Of a DNA stretch of 64,000 nucleotides, positions 51,819 through 61,518 are shown in pieces (the stretch's first letter is position 1; each line of letters begins with the position of its first letter). This DNA is from Azospirillum sp. TSO35-2 (GTDB lineage: Bacteria > Pseudomonadota > Alphaproteobacteria > Azospirillales > Azospirillaceae): the NCBI RefSeq assembly GCF_003116095.1, contig NZ_LGRA01000013.1:480545-544544 (forward strand), read 5' to 3'. The position numbers and the translations under genes are program-made. The notes beneath the pieces are model-generated. The model had not been told where the DNA came from. It ran no database searches and worked only from the letters and a program-made list of their open reading frames with translations.

Positions 51819-53947
51819 CCCAGTCGGCCCCCATGCCAACCGCCATGCCGGCGCCCGCACCGATGATCGCGCTGGTCGGCAACCCGAATTGCGGCAAGAC
51901 CGCGCTGTTCAACGCCCTGACCGGCAGCCGCCAGAAGGTGGCGAACTACGCCGGCGTCACGGTGGAGCGCAAGGAGGGGCGCTGCATCGCCCCGTCGGGC
52001 CAACCGTTGCGCGTCCTCGATCTTCCCGGCACCTATTCCCTGCGCGCCCGCTCCCCCGACGAGGAGGTGACGCGCGACGTCGTGCTGGGCCGGCTGCCCG
52101 GCGAGAGCCTTCCCGACATCCTGGTCTGCGTTGTCGACGCCACCAACCTGCGGCTCCACCTCCGCCTCGTGCTGGAATTGAAGCGGACCGGCCGGCCGCT
52201 GGTGCTCGCGCTCAACATGATGGACATGGTGGAGCGGCGCGGCAGCCGCATCGACCTCGACGCCCTGTCGGCGGCGCTCGGTGTTCCGGTGGTGCCGACC
52301 GTGGCGATCCGCCGCGACGGCGTGCGCGCCCTGCTCGACGCGGTGGAGCGGATCGCCGCCGGGGCGGCCGACACCGTTGACGGGCAGGATGGCTGGAGCG
52401 AACCCGACGCGCAGGAGCTGCGCGGCTATCACCGCAAGGTCGAGGCGATCGTCGCGCAGGCGGTGCAGGCGCCGTCGCGGTCGGACGGGCTGACCCGGCG
52501 GGTCGACGCCGTCCTGCTGCAACCGGTGCTCGGGCTCGGCATCCTGTTCCTGGTGCTGTTCCTGATGTTCCAGGCGGTGTTCGCCTGGGCGAAACTGCCG
52601 ATGGATCTGATCAACGACGGGCTGACGTGGCTCAAGACCGCCGTCGCCGCCGGGCTGCCGGAAGGGCCGCTGAACAGCCTGCTGACCGACGGCGTCATTG
52701 CCGGCGTCGGCAGCGTCGTCATCTTCCTGCCCCAGATCCTGGTGCTGTTCCTGTTCATCCAGCTGCTGGAGGATTCCGGCTACATGGCGCGGGCCGCCTT
52801 CCTGCTCGACCGGCTGATGGGCGGCGTCGGCCTGCATGGGCGGGCCTTCATCCCGCTGCTGTCCAGCTTCGCCTGCGCCGTGCCCGGCATCATGGCGACG
52901 CGGACGATCGAGAATCGGGCGGACCGGCTGGCGACCATCATGATCGCGCCGCTGATGACCTGCTCGGCCCGGCTGCCGGTCTACGCGCTGCTGATCGCCG
53001 CCTTCATCCCCGACCGGGCGCTGTTCGGCGGCGCGGTCGGGCTGCAGGGGTTGGTGATGTTCGCCCTCTACGCCACCGGCATCGTCGCCGCCCTGCTGGT
53101 CGCCGTCGTGCTGAAGCGCACGCTGTTCCGCGGCGCGCGCGAGCCGCTGCTGATGGAGTTGCCGGCCTACCGCCTGCCCCGCCCGCGCAACCTCGCGCTC
53201 GGCCTTGCCGAGCGGACCCGGATCTTCCTGACCCGCGCCGGCACCCGCATCTTCGCGCTGATGGTGGCGATCTGGTTCCTCGCCAGCTTCCCCGGCGCGC
53301 CGGAGGGTGCGGAGGGTGCGGCGATCCAGTATTCCTTCGCCGGCCAGATCGGCCATCTGCTGGAACCGCTGCTGGCGCCCATCGGCTTCACCTGGCAGAT
53401 CGCCATCGCCCTGGTGCCGGGCATGGCGGCGCGCGAGGTGGCGGTCGGCGTGCTGGGCACCGTCTATTCGCTGAGCGCCAGCGGCGACGCGCTGGCCGAC
53501 ACGCTGGGCGCGACGCTCGCCGCCTCCTGGAGCCTGCCGACCGCCCTGTCGCTGCTGGTGTGGTACATCTTCGCCCCGCAATGCATCTCCACCCTGTCGG
53601 TGGTCCGGCGCGAGACCAACTCCACCCTGTGGCCGACGGTGATGTTCGCCTACATGCTGGCGCTGGCCTACGCCGCCTCCTTCGTCACCTACCGGCTGGC
53701 GTCGGCGCTCATGGGTGAGCCGGTCGCGGCGACGGCCGCCGTGTCCTGGCAATCGGTGATCGTGCTGCCGGTGGTGGTGGTCGCCGTCGGCCTGTCGGCC
53801 TGGCGCTATCTGCTGCCGGCGACGCTGCGGATGACGCTGCGCCGCGCGGTCGGCCTGCCCCAGCCGGCGGTGGCCGCCTGCGGCGGGTGCAGCGGCTGCG
53901 GCGGCGGTGGCTCGGCCAAGCCGCTGGACCATTCCCGACGGGCGTGA
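51815..53947 (+). CDS. feoB: Ferrous iron transporter B
   Basis: This 710-residue protein has an N-terminal G-domain with G1 GNPNCGKT, G3 DLPGTYSL and G4 NMMD, then a membrane domain with Gate motifs SFACAVPGIMATRTI and the family's PQILVLFLFIQLLEDSGYMARAAFLLDRLM. The start is the GTG overlapping the feoA stop, with GGAGG 6 bases upstream. The C-terminus ends in a cysteine-rich CGGCSGCGGGG tail, absent from many FeoB proteins, that may bind metal or a cluster. No feoC gene follows. Confidence 0.93.
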   Translation: MTQSAPMPTAMPAPAPMIALVGNPNCGKTALFNALTGSRQKVANYAGVTVERKEGRCIAPSGQPLRVLDLPGTYSLRARSPDEEVTRDVVLGRLPGESLPDILVCVVDATNLRLHLRLVLELKRTGRPLVLALNMMDMVERRGSRIDLDALSAALGVPVVPTVAIRRDGVRALLDAVERIAAGAADTVDGQDGWSEPDAQELRGYHRKVEAIVAQAVQAPSRSDGLTRRVDAVLLQPVLGLGILFLVLFLMFQAVFAWAKLPMDLINDGLTWLKTAVAAGLPEGPLNSLLTDGVIAGVGSVVIFLPQILVLFLFIQLLEDSGYMARAAFLLDRLMGGVGLHGRAFIPLLSSFACAVPGIMATRTIENRADRLATIMIAPLMTCSARLPVYALLIAAFIPDRALFGGAVGLQGLVMFALYATGIVAALLVAVVLKRTLFRGAREPLLMELPAYRLPRPRNLALGLAERTRIFLTRAGTRIFALMVAIWFLASFPGAPEGAEGAAIQYSFAGQIGHLLEPLLAPIGFTWQIAIALVPGMAAREVAVGVLGTVYSLSASGDALADTLGATLAASWSLPTALSLLVWYIFAPQCISTLSVVRRETNSTLWPTVMFAYMLALAYAASFVTYRLASALMGEPVAATAAVSWQSVIVLPVVVVAVGLSAWRYLLPATLRMTLRRAVGLPQPAVAACGGCSGCGGGGSAKPLDHSRRA

Positions 53948-53970
53948 GCGGGGCCGCCAGGGCCGGACCA

Positions 53971-54603
53971 TCAAGGAATGACCGCCCGCAGGCCGTCGAT
54001 CAAGCGGTCGAGGCCGAAGCGGAACCGGGCATCGTCGTCGTCCGCGGCCAGCAAGGCAACCGCAGACGCCGCGTTCGGGTAGCGCGCGGCCTGGGCGACC
54101 GTCACCGCCTGCGCCAGACGCGCCAGTTCAACCCCCTCGCCTTTCGGCGGCGGCATCGTCGCCTGTTCCTCGATGGTGAAGCCCAGCACGAAATACTGCA
54201 GCGTGAACAGGGTGTGGACGGCGGTGCGCTCGTCGGCCCCGGCCGCTCGCAGCGTGCCGATGACCTGGTCGCCGATCCGCAGCACATTATCCATCACCGG
54301 GAAGGTCCCGGCATAGACGCGGGCGCCGTCGCGCCGCGCCTTCAAGGCACGGCGGAACTCCAGCGCCACCGCGCGCAGCCACTCGTCCCACCGCAGGCCA
54401 TCGTCGGGCGGCAGGGCCATGTCGGCCAGGATGGCGTCGGCCATGGCGTCCAGCAGAGCCTGCTTGTTGGCGAAATGCCAGTAGAGCGACGGCGCCTGGA
54501 TGTGCAGCGCCTGGGCCAGCCGCCGCATCGTCAGCCCATCCACCCCCACCTCGTCCAGCAGCGCCATCGCCGCGGCGATGACGTCCGGTCGTTGCACCTT
54601 CAT
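53971..54603 (-). CDS. TetR-family transcriptional repressor
   Basis: This 210-residue repressor has the N-terminal helix-turn-helix DGLTMRRLAQALHIQAPSLYWHFANKQALLDAMADAIL (about residues 27-65) and a C-terminal domain of the tetracycline-repressor type. The ATG at 54603 has GGGAGGGAG at good spacing. It is divergent from a flavin-binding PPOX-family gene, with a two-part palindromic operator in the 111-base gap. It therefore most likely controls itself and that gene. Confidence 0.88.
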   Translation of the reverse strand: MKVQRPDVIAAAMALLDEVGVDGLTMRRLAQALHIQAPSLYWHFANKQALLDAMADAILADMALPPDDGLRWDEWLRAVALEFRRALKARRDGARVYAGTFPVMDNVLRIGDQVIGTLRAAGADERTAVHTLFTLQYFVLGFTIEEQATMPPPKGEGVELARLAQAVTVAQAARYPNAASAVALLAADDDDARFRFGLDRLIDGLRAVIP

Positions 54604-54638
54604 GGCGGCTCCCTCCCCCACATCCGTCTCCCCATTGA

Positions 54639-54678
54639 CAAACTAACGTCGTTAGGCAAACCTAACAACGTTAGTTTG
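54639..54678. promoter_or_regulatory. TetR operator pair in the divergent promoter
   Basis: CAAACTAACGTCGTTAG (54639-54655) and CTAACAACGTTAGTTTG (54662-54678) are inverted copies identical at 16 of 17 positions with a 6-base spacer. Each arm also contains its own smaller palindrome (CTAACG-T-CGTTAG; CTAAC-AAC-GTTAG), suggesting two repressor dimers. A TTGACA -35-like hexamer on the plus strand (54635-54640) runs into the first arm, so binding would block transcription of the rightward gene. Confidence 0.75.
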
Positions 54679-54714
54679 CTGGCGGGCAGCAGACGCCATG
54701 GGCGGAGAGCCGAG

Positions 54715-55365
54715 TTGGCCGAGTTGATCGATCCCCACCGCATCACCACCGTCGACGCGTTGCGGCGGCTGTACCACCTGCCGACCGAGCGCATGGTGAA
54801 GATGACCTTCCCCTTTCTCGACGATCACTGCCTGCGCTTCATCGCCGAATCGCCGCTGGTGTTCGTCGCGACCGCGTCCGAAACCGGGATGGACTGTTCA
54901 CCCCGTGGTGGGCGTCCCGGCTTCGTCCAGGCGGTGGACCGGCGCGAACTCGCCCTGCCCGACTGGCCCGGCAACAACAAGCTGTCGTCGATCACCAACC
55001 TCCTGACCTCCGACGGGGCCTGCGGGCTGGTGTTCCTGGTGCCGGGACAGGACGTCTTCCTGCGGGTGAACGGCAGCGCCACCGTCACGACGGCGCCCGA
55101 CCTGCTGGACCGCCTGCACGAGGAGGGGCGCCGGCCCAAGGCCGCCATCCGCCTGTCGGTGCGCGAGGCCTTCTTCCATTGCGGCAAGGCGCTGCGCCGG
55201 TCGCACCTGTGGCAGCCCGACGCCTGGGTCATCCCGCAGGACATGCCGTCGCCGGGCCAGGTGGTGAAGGACCAGTCCGGACTGGCGGAGATGACGGTCG
55301 AGCAGATCGACGCCCATTACCGGCAGGCGCTGGCCGACCACCTCTACAGCAGTCCGGAACCCTGA
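54715..55365 (+). CDS. Pyridoxamine 5'-phosphate oxidase-family flavin-binding protein
   Basis: This 216-residue protein has the split-barrel PPOX fold, with [38 protein letters not shown] and the C-terminal [14 protein letters not shown] block typical of the TIGR04025/MSMEG_1061-like branch. Such proteins bind FMN or related cofactors; their substrates are mostly unknown. No ATG fits: the likely start is the TTG at 54715, preceded by GGCGGAGAG. A later ATG at 54792 would remove conserved N-terminal residues. It is controlled with the divergent TetR gene. Confidence 0.8.
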   Translation: MAELIDPHRITTVDALRRLYHLPTERMVKMTFPFLDDHCLRFIAESPLVFVATASETGMDCSPRGGRPGFVQAVDRRELALPDWPGNNKLSSITNLLTSDGACGLVFLVPGQDVFLRVNGSATVTTAPDLLDRLHEEGRRPKAAIRLSVREAFFHCGKALRRSHLWQPDAWVIPQDMPSPGQVVKDQSGLAEMTVEQIDAHYRQALADHLYSSPEP

Positions 55366-55393
55366 CCGCCCGCCCACGGACCGTCCCGGCGGC

Positions 55394-56185
55394 TCAGGTC
55401 ATCGCGCCCGGACCGGGGATGGCGCCCGGCGGGCATTTGCCCAGGATGATCATCCCCAGCACCTCGTCCTGGGTCACCTCGGACACCTTCGCCGTGCCGA
55501 CCAGCTTGCCGTTCTTCATGACGTGGATGCGGTCGGCCAGATCGAACACGTCGTGGATGTCGTGGGAAATCAGGAAGATGCCGATGCCTTCCTGCTTGAG
55601 CTGCTTCACCAGCTCGCCGACCTGCCGGGTTTCGGCGGGGCCGAGCGCCGCCGTCGGCTCGTCCATGATCAGGACGCGGGCGTCGAAATGGATGGCGCGG
55701 GCGATGGCGACCGACTGGCGCTGGCCACCCGACAGCGCCTTCACCGGCTCCTTGAAGCGGCGGAAATGCGGGTTGAGGCGGCCCATCACCGCGCGGGCCT
55801 CCGCCTCCATCGCGTGGTCGTCCAGCGTGCCCCAGGCGGTCAGTTTCTCCCGCCCCAGGAAGATGTTCGCGGCGGCGTCGACGTTGTCGGCCAGCGCCAG
55901 CGTCTGGTAGATCGTCTCGATGCCGCAGCGCTTGGCGTCGCGCGGGCTGGCGATGTGGACCGGCTCGCCGTTCACCCGGATCTCGCCATGGTCGGCGGCG
56001 TAGGCCCCCGACAGGATCTTGATCAGCGTCGACTTGCCCGCCCCGTTGTGGCCGAGCAGCCCGACCACCTCGCCGGCGTGGAGGTCGATGCTGACGCCGT
56101 CCACCGCCTTGATGCCGCCGAAGGCGATGGAGACGTCGCGCATCTCCACCAGCGGGACCGCCCCGGTCGGGCTGACCTCCGTCAT
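55394..56185 (-). CDS. xylG: Xylose-type ABC transporter ATPase with a single NBD (XylG-like)
   Basis: This 263-residue protein has one ATP-binding domain: Walker [13 protein letters not shown], signature [15 protein letters not shown] and Walker [13 protein letters not shown]. Most XylG/RbsA proteins carry two fused NBDs of about 500 residues, so this must work as a homodimer, as in the FrcA-type sugar ATPases. It is the last gene of the lacI-xylBAFHG set and overlaps the permease gene by ATGA. Confidence 0.85.
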   Translation of the reverse strand: MTEVSPTGAVPLVEMRDVSIAFGGIKAVDGVSIDLHAGEVVGLLGHNGAGKSTLIKILSGAYAADHGEIRVNGEPVHIASPRDAKRCGIETIYQTLALADNVDAAANIFLGREKLTAWGTLDDHAMEAEARAVMGRLNPHFRRFKEPVKALSGGQRQSVAIARAIHFDARVLIMDEPTAALGPAETRQVGELVKQLKQEGIGIFLISHDIHDVFDLADRIHVMKNGKLVGTAKVSEVTQDEVLGMIILGKCPPGAIPGPGAMT

Positions 56186-57522
56186 TTCACACCTTTGCGA
56201 TAGAGCGTGTCGATGTAGACCGCGGCGACCAGCACGATGCCGACAACGATGTTCTGCATCGGCGCGTCGACCCCCAGCAGCACCATGCCGGACTGGAGCG
56301 ACTGCATGACCAGCGCCCCCAGCATCGCGCCATGGATGGTGCCGACGCCGCCGGCCAGCGAGGTGCCGCCGATGATCGCGGCGGCGATGACGTACAGCTC
56401 GTCCAGCGTGCCGTTGGCGTTGGTGGCGGCGTTCAGCCGCGCGGTGGCGATGCAGGCGGACAGGCCGCACAGCGCCCCCATCAGCCCGAACACCATCACC
56501 AGGACGCGCCGGGTGTTGATGCCCGACAGTTCCGCCGCCTCCGGGTTGCCGCCGATGGCGAAGACGTAGCGGCCGAAGCGGGTGCGGCTGGCCAGGAAGG
56601 TCACCGCCACGCCCACCGCCAGGGCGATCAGCACCGGGATGGCGAAGCCATGGGCGATCAGCGGCAGCGGCCCGTCGGTCGACAGCCCCTGCGCCTCCAC
56701 CATCCGCCGCACCACCGGCAGCGGCAGCGGGTAGGCGTTGACCACCAGGACCGAGCCGACGATGGCGGCGGCCACCAGCAGGATCACCACCGCCTCCGCC
56801 CACACGGGTCGCACCGGGAAACCGAAGCCGGCCCGCCGCCGCCGGGTCAGCAGCAGCGCCGCCACCGCCAGCACGATCGCCGCCACCCCGATCAGCCAGC
56901 TCGGCCCGGCGCCGATGGCGCCCTCGAAGCCGCCGCCCAGCCGCTTGAACAGCCCGTCCATCGGCGCCACGGTCTGGCCGGTGGTCACCCACCACGCAGC
57001 ACCCCGCCAGACCAGCAGCCCGCCGAGCGTGACGATGAAGGACGACACGCCGAGATAGGCGATGATCGCGCCCTGCAGCGCCCCGACCGCCCCGCCGACG
57101 GCGATGCCGGCGGCGACGGCGACCACCCAGGTCAGCGGATGGTCAAAGCCCCACAGCTCCGGCAGAAAGCGCGACTGCAGCACGCCGACCATCATCCCGG
57201 TGAAGCCGAGGATCGAGCCGACCGACAGGTCGATGTTGCGGGTGACGATGACCAGCACCATGCCGGTCGCCATCACCCCGACCGACGCCGCCTGCACCGA
57301 CAGGTTCCACAGGTTGCGCGGGGTCAGGAAGGCGCCGCCGGTCAGGACGTCGAAGCCGATCCAGATGATGGCGAGCGCGCCGATCATCCCGACCAGCCTG
57401 GTGTCCAGTTCCAGCGCGCGCAGGGTGTCGCCGAGGCTGGACCGGCCTGCGGCGGCGGCCGGCGGTTCCCGCGGCGCCTCGGATCGAGGCGCCGGGGACA
57501 ACAGGGTGGACGGCTCGGCCAT
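56182..57522 (-). CDS. xylH: Xylose-type ABC transporter permease
   Basis: This 446-residue permease belongs to BPD_transp_2. It has an N-terminal Pro/Ala tail, then about 10-12 hydrophobic segments with [59 protein letters not shown] and [29 protein letters not shown]. The size (over 400 residues) is typical of XylH rather than RbsC. Its start shares one base with the binding-protein stop. Confidence 0.9.
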   Translation of the reverse strand: MAEPSTLLSPAPRSEAPREPPAAAAGRSSLGDTLRALELDTRLVGMIGALAIIWIGFDVLTGGAFLTPRNLWNLSVQAASVGVMATGMVLVIVTRNIDLSVGSILGFTGMMVGVLQSRFLPELWGFDHPLTWVVAVAAGIAVGGAVGALQGAIIAYLGVSSFIVTLGGLLVWRGAAWWVTTGQTVAPMDGLFKRLGGGFEGAIGAGPSWLIGVAAIVLAVAALLLTRRRRAGFGFPVRPVWAEAVVILLVAAAIVGSVLVVNAYPLPLPVVRRMVEAQGLSTDGPLPLIAHGFAIPVLIALAVGVAVTFLASRTRFGRYVFAIGGNPEAAELSGINTRRVLVMVFGLMGALCGLSACIATARLNAATNANGTLDELYVIAAAIIGGTSLAGGVGTIHGAMLGALVMQSLQSGMVLLGVDAPMQNIVVGIVLVAAVYIDTLYRKGVK

Positions 57523-58586
57523 CAGTCGCAGACCTTGACCGCGCCCTTCTTGACGCCCTGGCAGACAACGTCCTTCGTCACCCAGCCGGCGTCGATCACC
57601 TGGTTCAGATTGTCCTTGGTGATGGCGATCGGCGTCAGGAACAGCGAGGTCATCGTCTGCTTCTTCGGCCCGCCGTTGAAGGTGGTGGCGCCGGCGATGG
57701 CGCTCATCTTCTTGCCGCCCGCCAGTTCCATGGCGATCTCCGCGGCGCGGCGGCCCAACTCGCGCGCATCCTTCCACACCGACACCGTCTGGGTGCCCAG
57801 CGCGATGCGGTTCAGCGCCGCCTTGTCGCCGTCCTGGCCCGACACCGGCACCGTCCCGGCCAGCCCCTGGGCCGCCAGCGCCGCCACGGCGCCGCCGGCC
57901 GTGCCGTCGTTGGAGGCGACCACCGCGTCGACCTTGTTGTTGGTCTTGGTCAGGATCTGCTCCATGTTCTGCTGGGCGATGGCCGGCAGCCACTTGTCGG
58001 TGTAGGCCTCGCCGACATTCTTGACGTCGCCGCGGTCGATCGCCGCCTTCAGCACCTCCATCTGGCCGGCGAACAGGAAATCGGCGTTGGGATCGGTCGA
58101 GGAGCCCTTGATGAAGGCGTAGTTGCCCTTCGGCTTGGCGGCGAAGACGCTGCGGGCCTGCAGGCGGCCGACCTCCTTGTTGTCGAAGGTGATGTAGAAG
58201 GCCGAGGGGATCTCGATCAGCCGGTCATAGCCGACCACCGGGATGCCCTCCGCCGCCGCCTTCTCCACCGCCGGGCGGATGGCGTCGCTGTCCTGCGCCA
58301 GGATGATCAGCGCGTTGGCGCCGCGGGCGATCAGCGATTCGATGTCGGACAACTGCTTGGCCGGCGAGGACTGTGCGTCGGCCGAGACGTAGGTGCCGCC
58401 GGCCTTCTCGATCACCGCCTTGATGGCGGCCTCGTCGGTCTTCCAGCGCTCTTCCTGGAAGTTGGACCAGGACACGCCGACCGTCGGCCCGGCGGCGAGC
58501 GCGACGGTGGCGGTCATGCCGGCGGCCAGCGTCAGGAACAGGCCGGTGGCGGCGGCGGTGACGGTGGCGGTGAGGCGGTGCTTCAT
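57522..58586 (-). CDS. xylF: D-xylose-binding periplasmic protein
   Basis: This 354-residue protein has a signal peptide (about residues 1-31) and the Peripla_BP_4 fold: [59 protein letters not shown] and [22 protein letters not shown]. These blocks match XylF/ChvE-type proteins, which bind xylose and, in Azospirillum and Agrobacterium relatives, other sugars sensed in chemotaxis. It lies 69 bases after xylA. Confidence 0.9.
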   Translation of the reverse strand: MKHRLTATVTAAATGLFLTLAAGMTATVALAAGPTVGVSWSNFQEERWKTDEAAIKAVIEKAGGTYVSADAQSSPAKQLSDIESLIARGANALIILAQDSDAIRPAVEKAAAEGIPVVGYDRLIEIPSAFYITFDNKEVGRLQARSVFAAKPKGNYAFIKGSSTDPNADFLFAGQMEVLKAAIDRGDVKNVGEAYTDKWLPAIAQQNMEQILTKTNNKVDAVVASNDGTAGGAVAALAAQGLAGTVPVSGQDGDKAALNRIALGTQTVSVWKDARELGRRAAEIAMELAGGKKMSAIAGATTFNGGPKKQTMTSLFLTPIAITKDNLNQVIDAGWVTKDVVCQGVKKGAVKVCD

Positions 58587-58655
58587 CGTGTTTCCTCCCT
58601 GTGTGGCCGTCCATGCGGCGGCCTTTGTTGATCGATGATGAGCGGTGATCGCGAC

Positions 58656-59978
58656 TCAAACGTACCGGTTGACGATGTTCTCCAGTTGCTCCTGCCGGCC
58701 GGAGCGCGGTTGCGGGTCGACGCCGGTGGCGAGCGCGCGGTCGGCCAGGGTGGCGAGGTCGCGCTGGCCGGCCAGGATCGCCCTGCCCTCCTCGCTGTCC
58801 CAACCGGCGTAGCGCTCGGCGAGCGGGGCGGTCAGCGCCTTGTCCTCCAGCATCGCCGCGGCTTGCAGCAGGGCGCGGGCGCAGGTGTCGATGCCGCCGA
58901 TGTGGCCGTGCAGCAGGTCGGCCGGGTCGATCGACTGGCGGCGGATCTTGGCGTCGAAGTTCAGGCCGCCGGTGGTGAAGCCGCCGCCCTTCAGGATGTC
59001 GTGCAGGACCACCGTGGTTTCGCCGACGTCGTTGGCGAACTGGTCGGTGTCCCAGCCCAGCAGCCCGTCGCCGCGGTTCATGTCGAGCGAGCCGAAGATC
59101 CCCAGCGCCAGCGCCAGCCCGACCTCGTGCTGGAAGCTGTGGCCGGCCAGGATCGCGTGGTTCTGCTCGATGTTCACCCGCACGTCGGCCAGCAGGTCGT
59201 AGCGCTCCAGGAAGCCGTAGACGGTGGCGACGTCGAAGTCGTACTGGTGCTTGGTCGGCTCGCGCGGCTTCGGCTCGATCAGGATCGGGCCCTTGAAGCC
59301 GATCTTGTGCTTGTGCTCCACCACCATCGAGACGAAGCGGCCCATCTGGTCCAGCTCGCGGCCGAGATCGGTGTTCAGCAGCGTCTCATAGCCCTCGCGC
59401 CCACCCCACATCACGTAGTTGGCGCCGCCCAGCGCGTGCGTCGCCTCCAGCGCCGCGCGGACCTGCCCGCAGGCGTAGAGGAACACGTCCGGATCGGGGT
59501 TGGTCGCCGCGCCGGCCATGTAGCGCCGGTGCGAGAACAGGTTGGCGGTGCCCCACAGCAGCCGGACCTTGGCGCTTTCCATCTTCGCGGCGAACAGCTC
59601 GGTGATCGCCTTCAGATTGTCGACGCTCTCGGCCAGCGTAGCGCCTTCCGGCGCGGCGTCGAGGTCGTGGAAGCAGAAGAAGGGGATGTCGAGCAGCCGG
59701 AACATCTCGAAGGCGACGTCGGCCTTGCTGCGCGCCGCCGCCATCGGGTCAAGGCCGGGGCGCATCCACGGCCGCAGGAAGGTCTCGCCGCCGAACGGGT
59801 CGCCGCCCGGCCAGCAGAAGCTGTGCCAGTAGCAGGCGGCCAGCCGCAGATGGTCCTCCATCCGCTTGCCCATCACCACGCGGTCCTTGTCGTACCAGCG
59901 GTAGGACAGCGGGTCGCGGCTGTCCGGCCCGCGGTGGCTCACCGGGGACAGATCGCCGAAGAAGGGGACGGTGCTCAA
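58656..59978 (-). CDS. xylA: D-xylose isomerase
   Basis: This 440-residue TIM-barrel enzyme interconverts D-xylose and D-xylulose. The catalytic H104 and D107 are in FCFHDLD; metal-binding residues are in [17 protein letters not shown] and [17 protein letters not shown]. The length equals typical class II isomerases. There is no suitable ATG: the start is a TTG that overlaps the xylulokinase stop (TTGA), with AAGGAG 8 bases upstream. This ties its translation to xylB. Confidence 0.93.
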   Translation of the reverse strand: MSTVPFFGDLSPVSHRGPDSRDPLSYRWYDKDRVVMGKRMEDHLRLAACYWHSFCWPGGDPFGGETFLRPWMRPGLDPMAAARSKADVAFEMFRLLDIPFFCFHDLDAAPEGATLAESVDNLKAITELFAAKMESAKVRLLWGTANLFSHRRYMAGAATNPDPDVFLYACGQVRAALEATHALGGANYVMWGGREGYETLLNTDLGRELDQMGRFVSMVVEHKHKIGFKGPILIEPKPREPTKHQYDFDVATVYGFLERYDLLADVRVNIEQNHAILAGHSFQHEVGLALALGIFGSLDMNRGDGLLGWDTDQFANDVGETTVVLHDILKGGGFTTGGLNFDAKIRRQSIDPADLLHGHIGGIDTCARALLQAAAMLEDKALTAPLAERYAGWDSEEGRAILAGQRDLATLADRALATGVDPQPRSGRQEQLENIVNRYV

Positions 59979-61423
59979 GACGCGAACTCCTTGGCAAGGG
60001 GGTAGAGCCGGCGCCAGCGCAGCCAGGCTTGGCTGTAGGCTTCGGCGCGGGCCGGATCGGGGGTGAAGGATTCCAGGCGGCGGGGCTTGCGGCAGACGGT
60101 GGCGGCATCCTCGCCGGTCGCCGCCATGCGGCCGAGATGGGCGGCGCCCAGCGCCGCGCCGACCTCGCCATCCTCGATGCGGTGGACGGTCAGGCCGAGC
60201 ACGTCGGCGCAGATCCGCGCCCACAGCCGCGAGCGGGAGCCACCGCCGGCGAGATCGATGGCGGCCGGCGCTGGACCGAGCGCCACCAGATTGTCGCGGG
60301 CGGCGAAGGCGACGCCCTCCAGCACCGCCTGCACCAACGCGTCGCGCCCGGTGTCGGCCGACAGCCCGGCGAACAGGCCGCGCACGGTGGCGTCGTTGTG
60401 AGGGGTGCGCTCGCCCGACAGGTAGGGCAGGAAAGCGACCGGCGACGGACCGTCCACCGCGTCGCCCAGCGGCGCCAGCAACTCCGCCTCCCCGGCGCCC
60501 AGCGTCGCCGCCGCCCAGGCCAGCGAGGCCGCCGCCGACAGCATGACGCCCATCTGGTGCCAGACCCCGGGTAGGGCGTGGCAGAAGGCGTGGACCGCCA
60601 GCGCCGGATTCGGCAGGAAGCGGTCGGTCGTCGTCCACAGCACGCCCGAGGTGCCGAGGCTGAGGAAGGCGTCGCCCGGCGTGATGGCGCCCAGTCCGAC
60701 AGCGCTCGCCGCGCAATCCCCTGCCCCGCCCGCCACCACCGGCGGCGTCTTCATGCCCCAGCGCCGGGCGAAGTCGGCGGACAGCCGGGCGACCGGGGCC
60801 GAGCCCTCGGCCAGTTCCGGCATGTGGGCGCGGGTCAGGCGGCCGGCGGCCAGCAACGCGTCGGACCAGTCGCGCTTCGCCACGTCCAGCCACAGCGTGC
60901 CGGAGGCGTCGGACATCTCCTCCACCATCGCGCCGGTCAGGCGCCAGCGGACGTAAGCCTTGGGCAGCAGCACCTTGGCGACGGCGGCGAAGATCTCCGG
61001 CTCCTCCTCCGCCACCCACAGCAGCTTGGGCGCGGTGAAGCCGGGCATGGCGATGTTGCCGCTGATGGCGCGGAAGTCGGGCAGCGCCGCTTCCAGCGCC
61101 GCGCATTGCCGGTGGGACCGGCCGTCGTTCCACAGGATCGCCGGCCGCAGCACCCGGTGGTCGTGCCCCAGCAGGACGGCGCCGTGCATCTGTCCGGACA
61201 GGCCGATCCCGGCCACATCCGCGACGGCGTCGGGCAGCCGCGCCGCCAGCTCGTCAACCGCGGCGACCGCCGCCGCGACCCAGTCCTCCGGCTCCTGCTC
61301 CGACCACAGCGGGTGCGGGCGGGACACGGTGCAGGGACGTGACGCGACCGCCACCACCGCCCCGTCGGCGTCGGTCAGCACCGCCTTGGCGCTCGACGTG
61401 CCGATGTCGATTCCGAGAAACAT
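59975..61423 (-). CDS. xylB: Xylulokinase
   Basis: This 482-residue FGGY-family kinase phosphorylates D-xylulose. It starts [18 protein letters not shown] with the first phosphate-binding motif, has [14 protein letters not shown] and ILWNDGRS in the N-terminal domain, and [25 protein letters not shown] and [19 protein letters not shown] in the C-terminal ATPase domain. It lies 95 bases after the LacI gene and overlaps xylA. Confidence 0.94.
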   Translation of the reverse strand: MFLGIDIGTSSAKAVLTDADGAVVAVASRPCTVSRPHPLWSEQEPEDWVAAAVAAVDELAARLPDAVADVAGIGLSGQMHGAVLLGHDHRVLRPAILWNDGRSHRQCAALEAALPDFRAISGNIAMPGFTAPKLLWVAEEEPEIFAAVAKVLLPKAYVRWRLTGAMVEEMSDASGTLWLDVAKRDWSDALLAAGRLTRAHMPELAEGSAPVARLSADFARRWGMKTPPVVAGGAGDCAASAVGLGAITPGDAFLSLGTSGVLWTTTDRFLPNPALAVHAFCHALPGVWHQMGVMLSAAASLAWAAATLGAGEAELLAPLGDAVDGPSPVAFLPYLSGERTPHNDATVRGLFAGLSADTGRDALVQAVLEGVAFAARDNLVALGPAPAAIDLAGGGSRSRLWARICADVLGLTVHRIEDGEVGAALGAAHLGRMAATGEDAATVCRKPRRLESFTPDPARAEAYSQAWLRWRRLYPLAKEFAS

Positions 61424-61453
61424 GACGCTCGACCTTCCTGATCTGGTGCCGTG

Positions 61454-61518
61454 CCGGCGAAGCCGGTGTTCACATCTGCCGGCCGACGCCGGTCCCTAAA
61501 TCCCCCGGCTGACGCCGG
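61454..61518. repeat. Three CCGGC-N3/4-GCCGG hairpins at 25-26 bp spacing
   Basis: Short hairpins start at 61454 (CCGGC GAA GCCGG), 61479 (loop CGAC) and 61505 (loop TGAC). They fill the gap between the lacI stop and the xylB start. The regular spacing suggests a small repeat array derived from duplication, perhaps acting as a weak terminator or RNA-processing signal between the regulator and enzyme genes. Confidence 0.6.
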
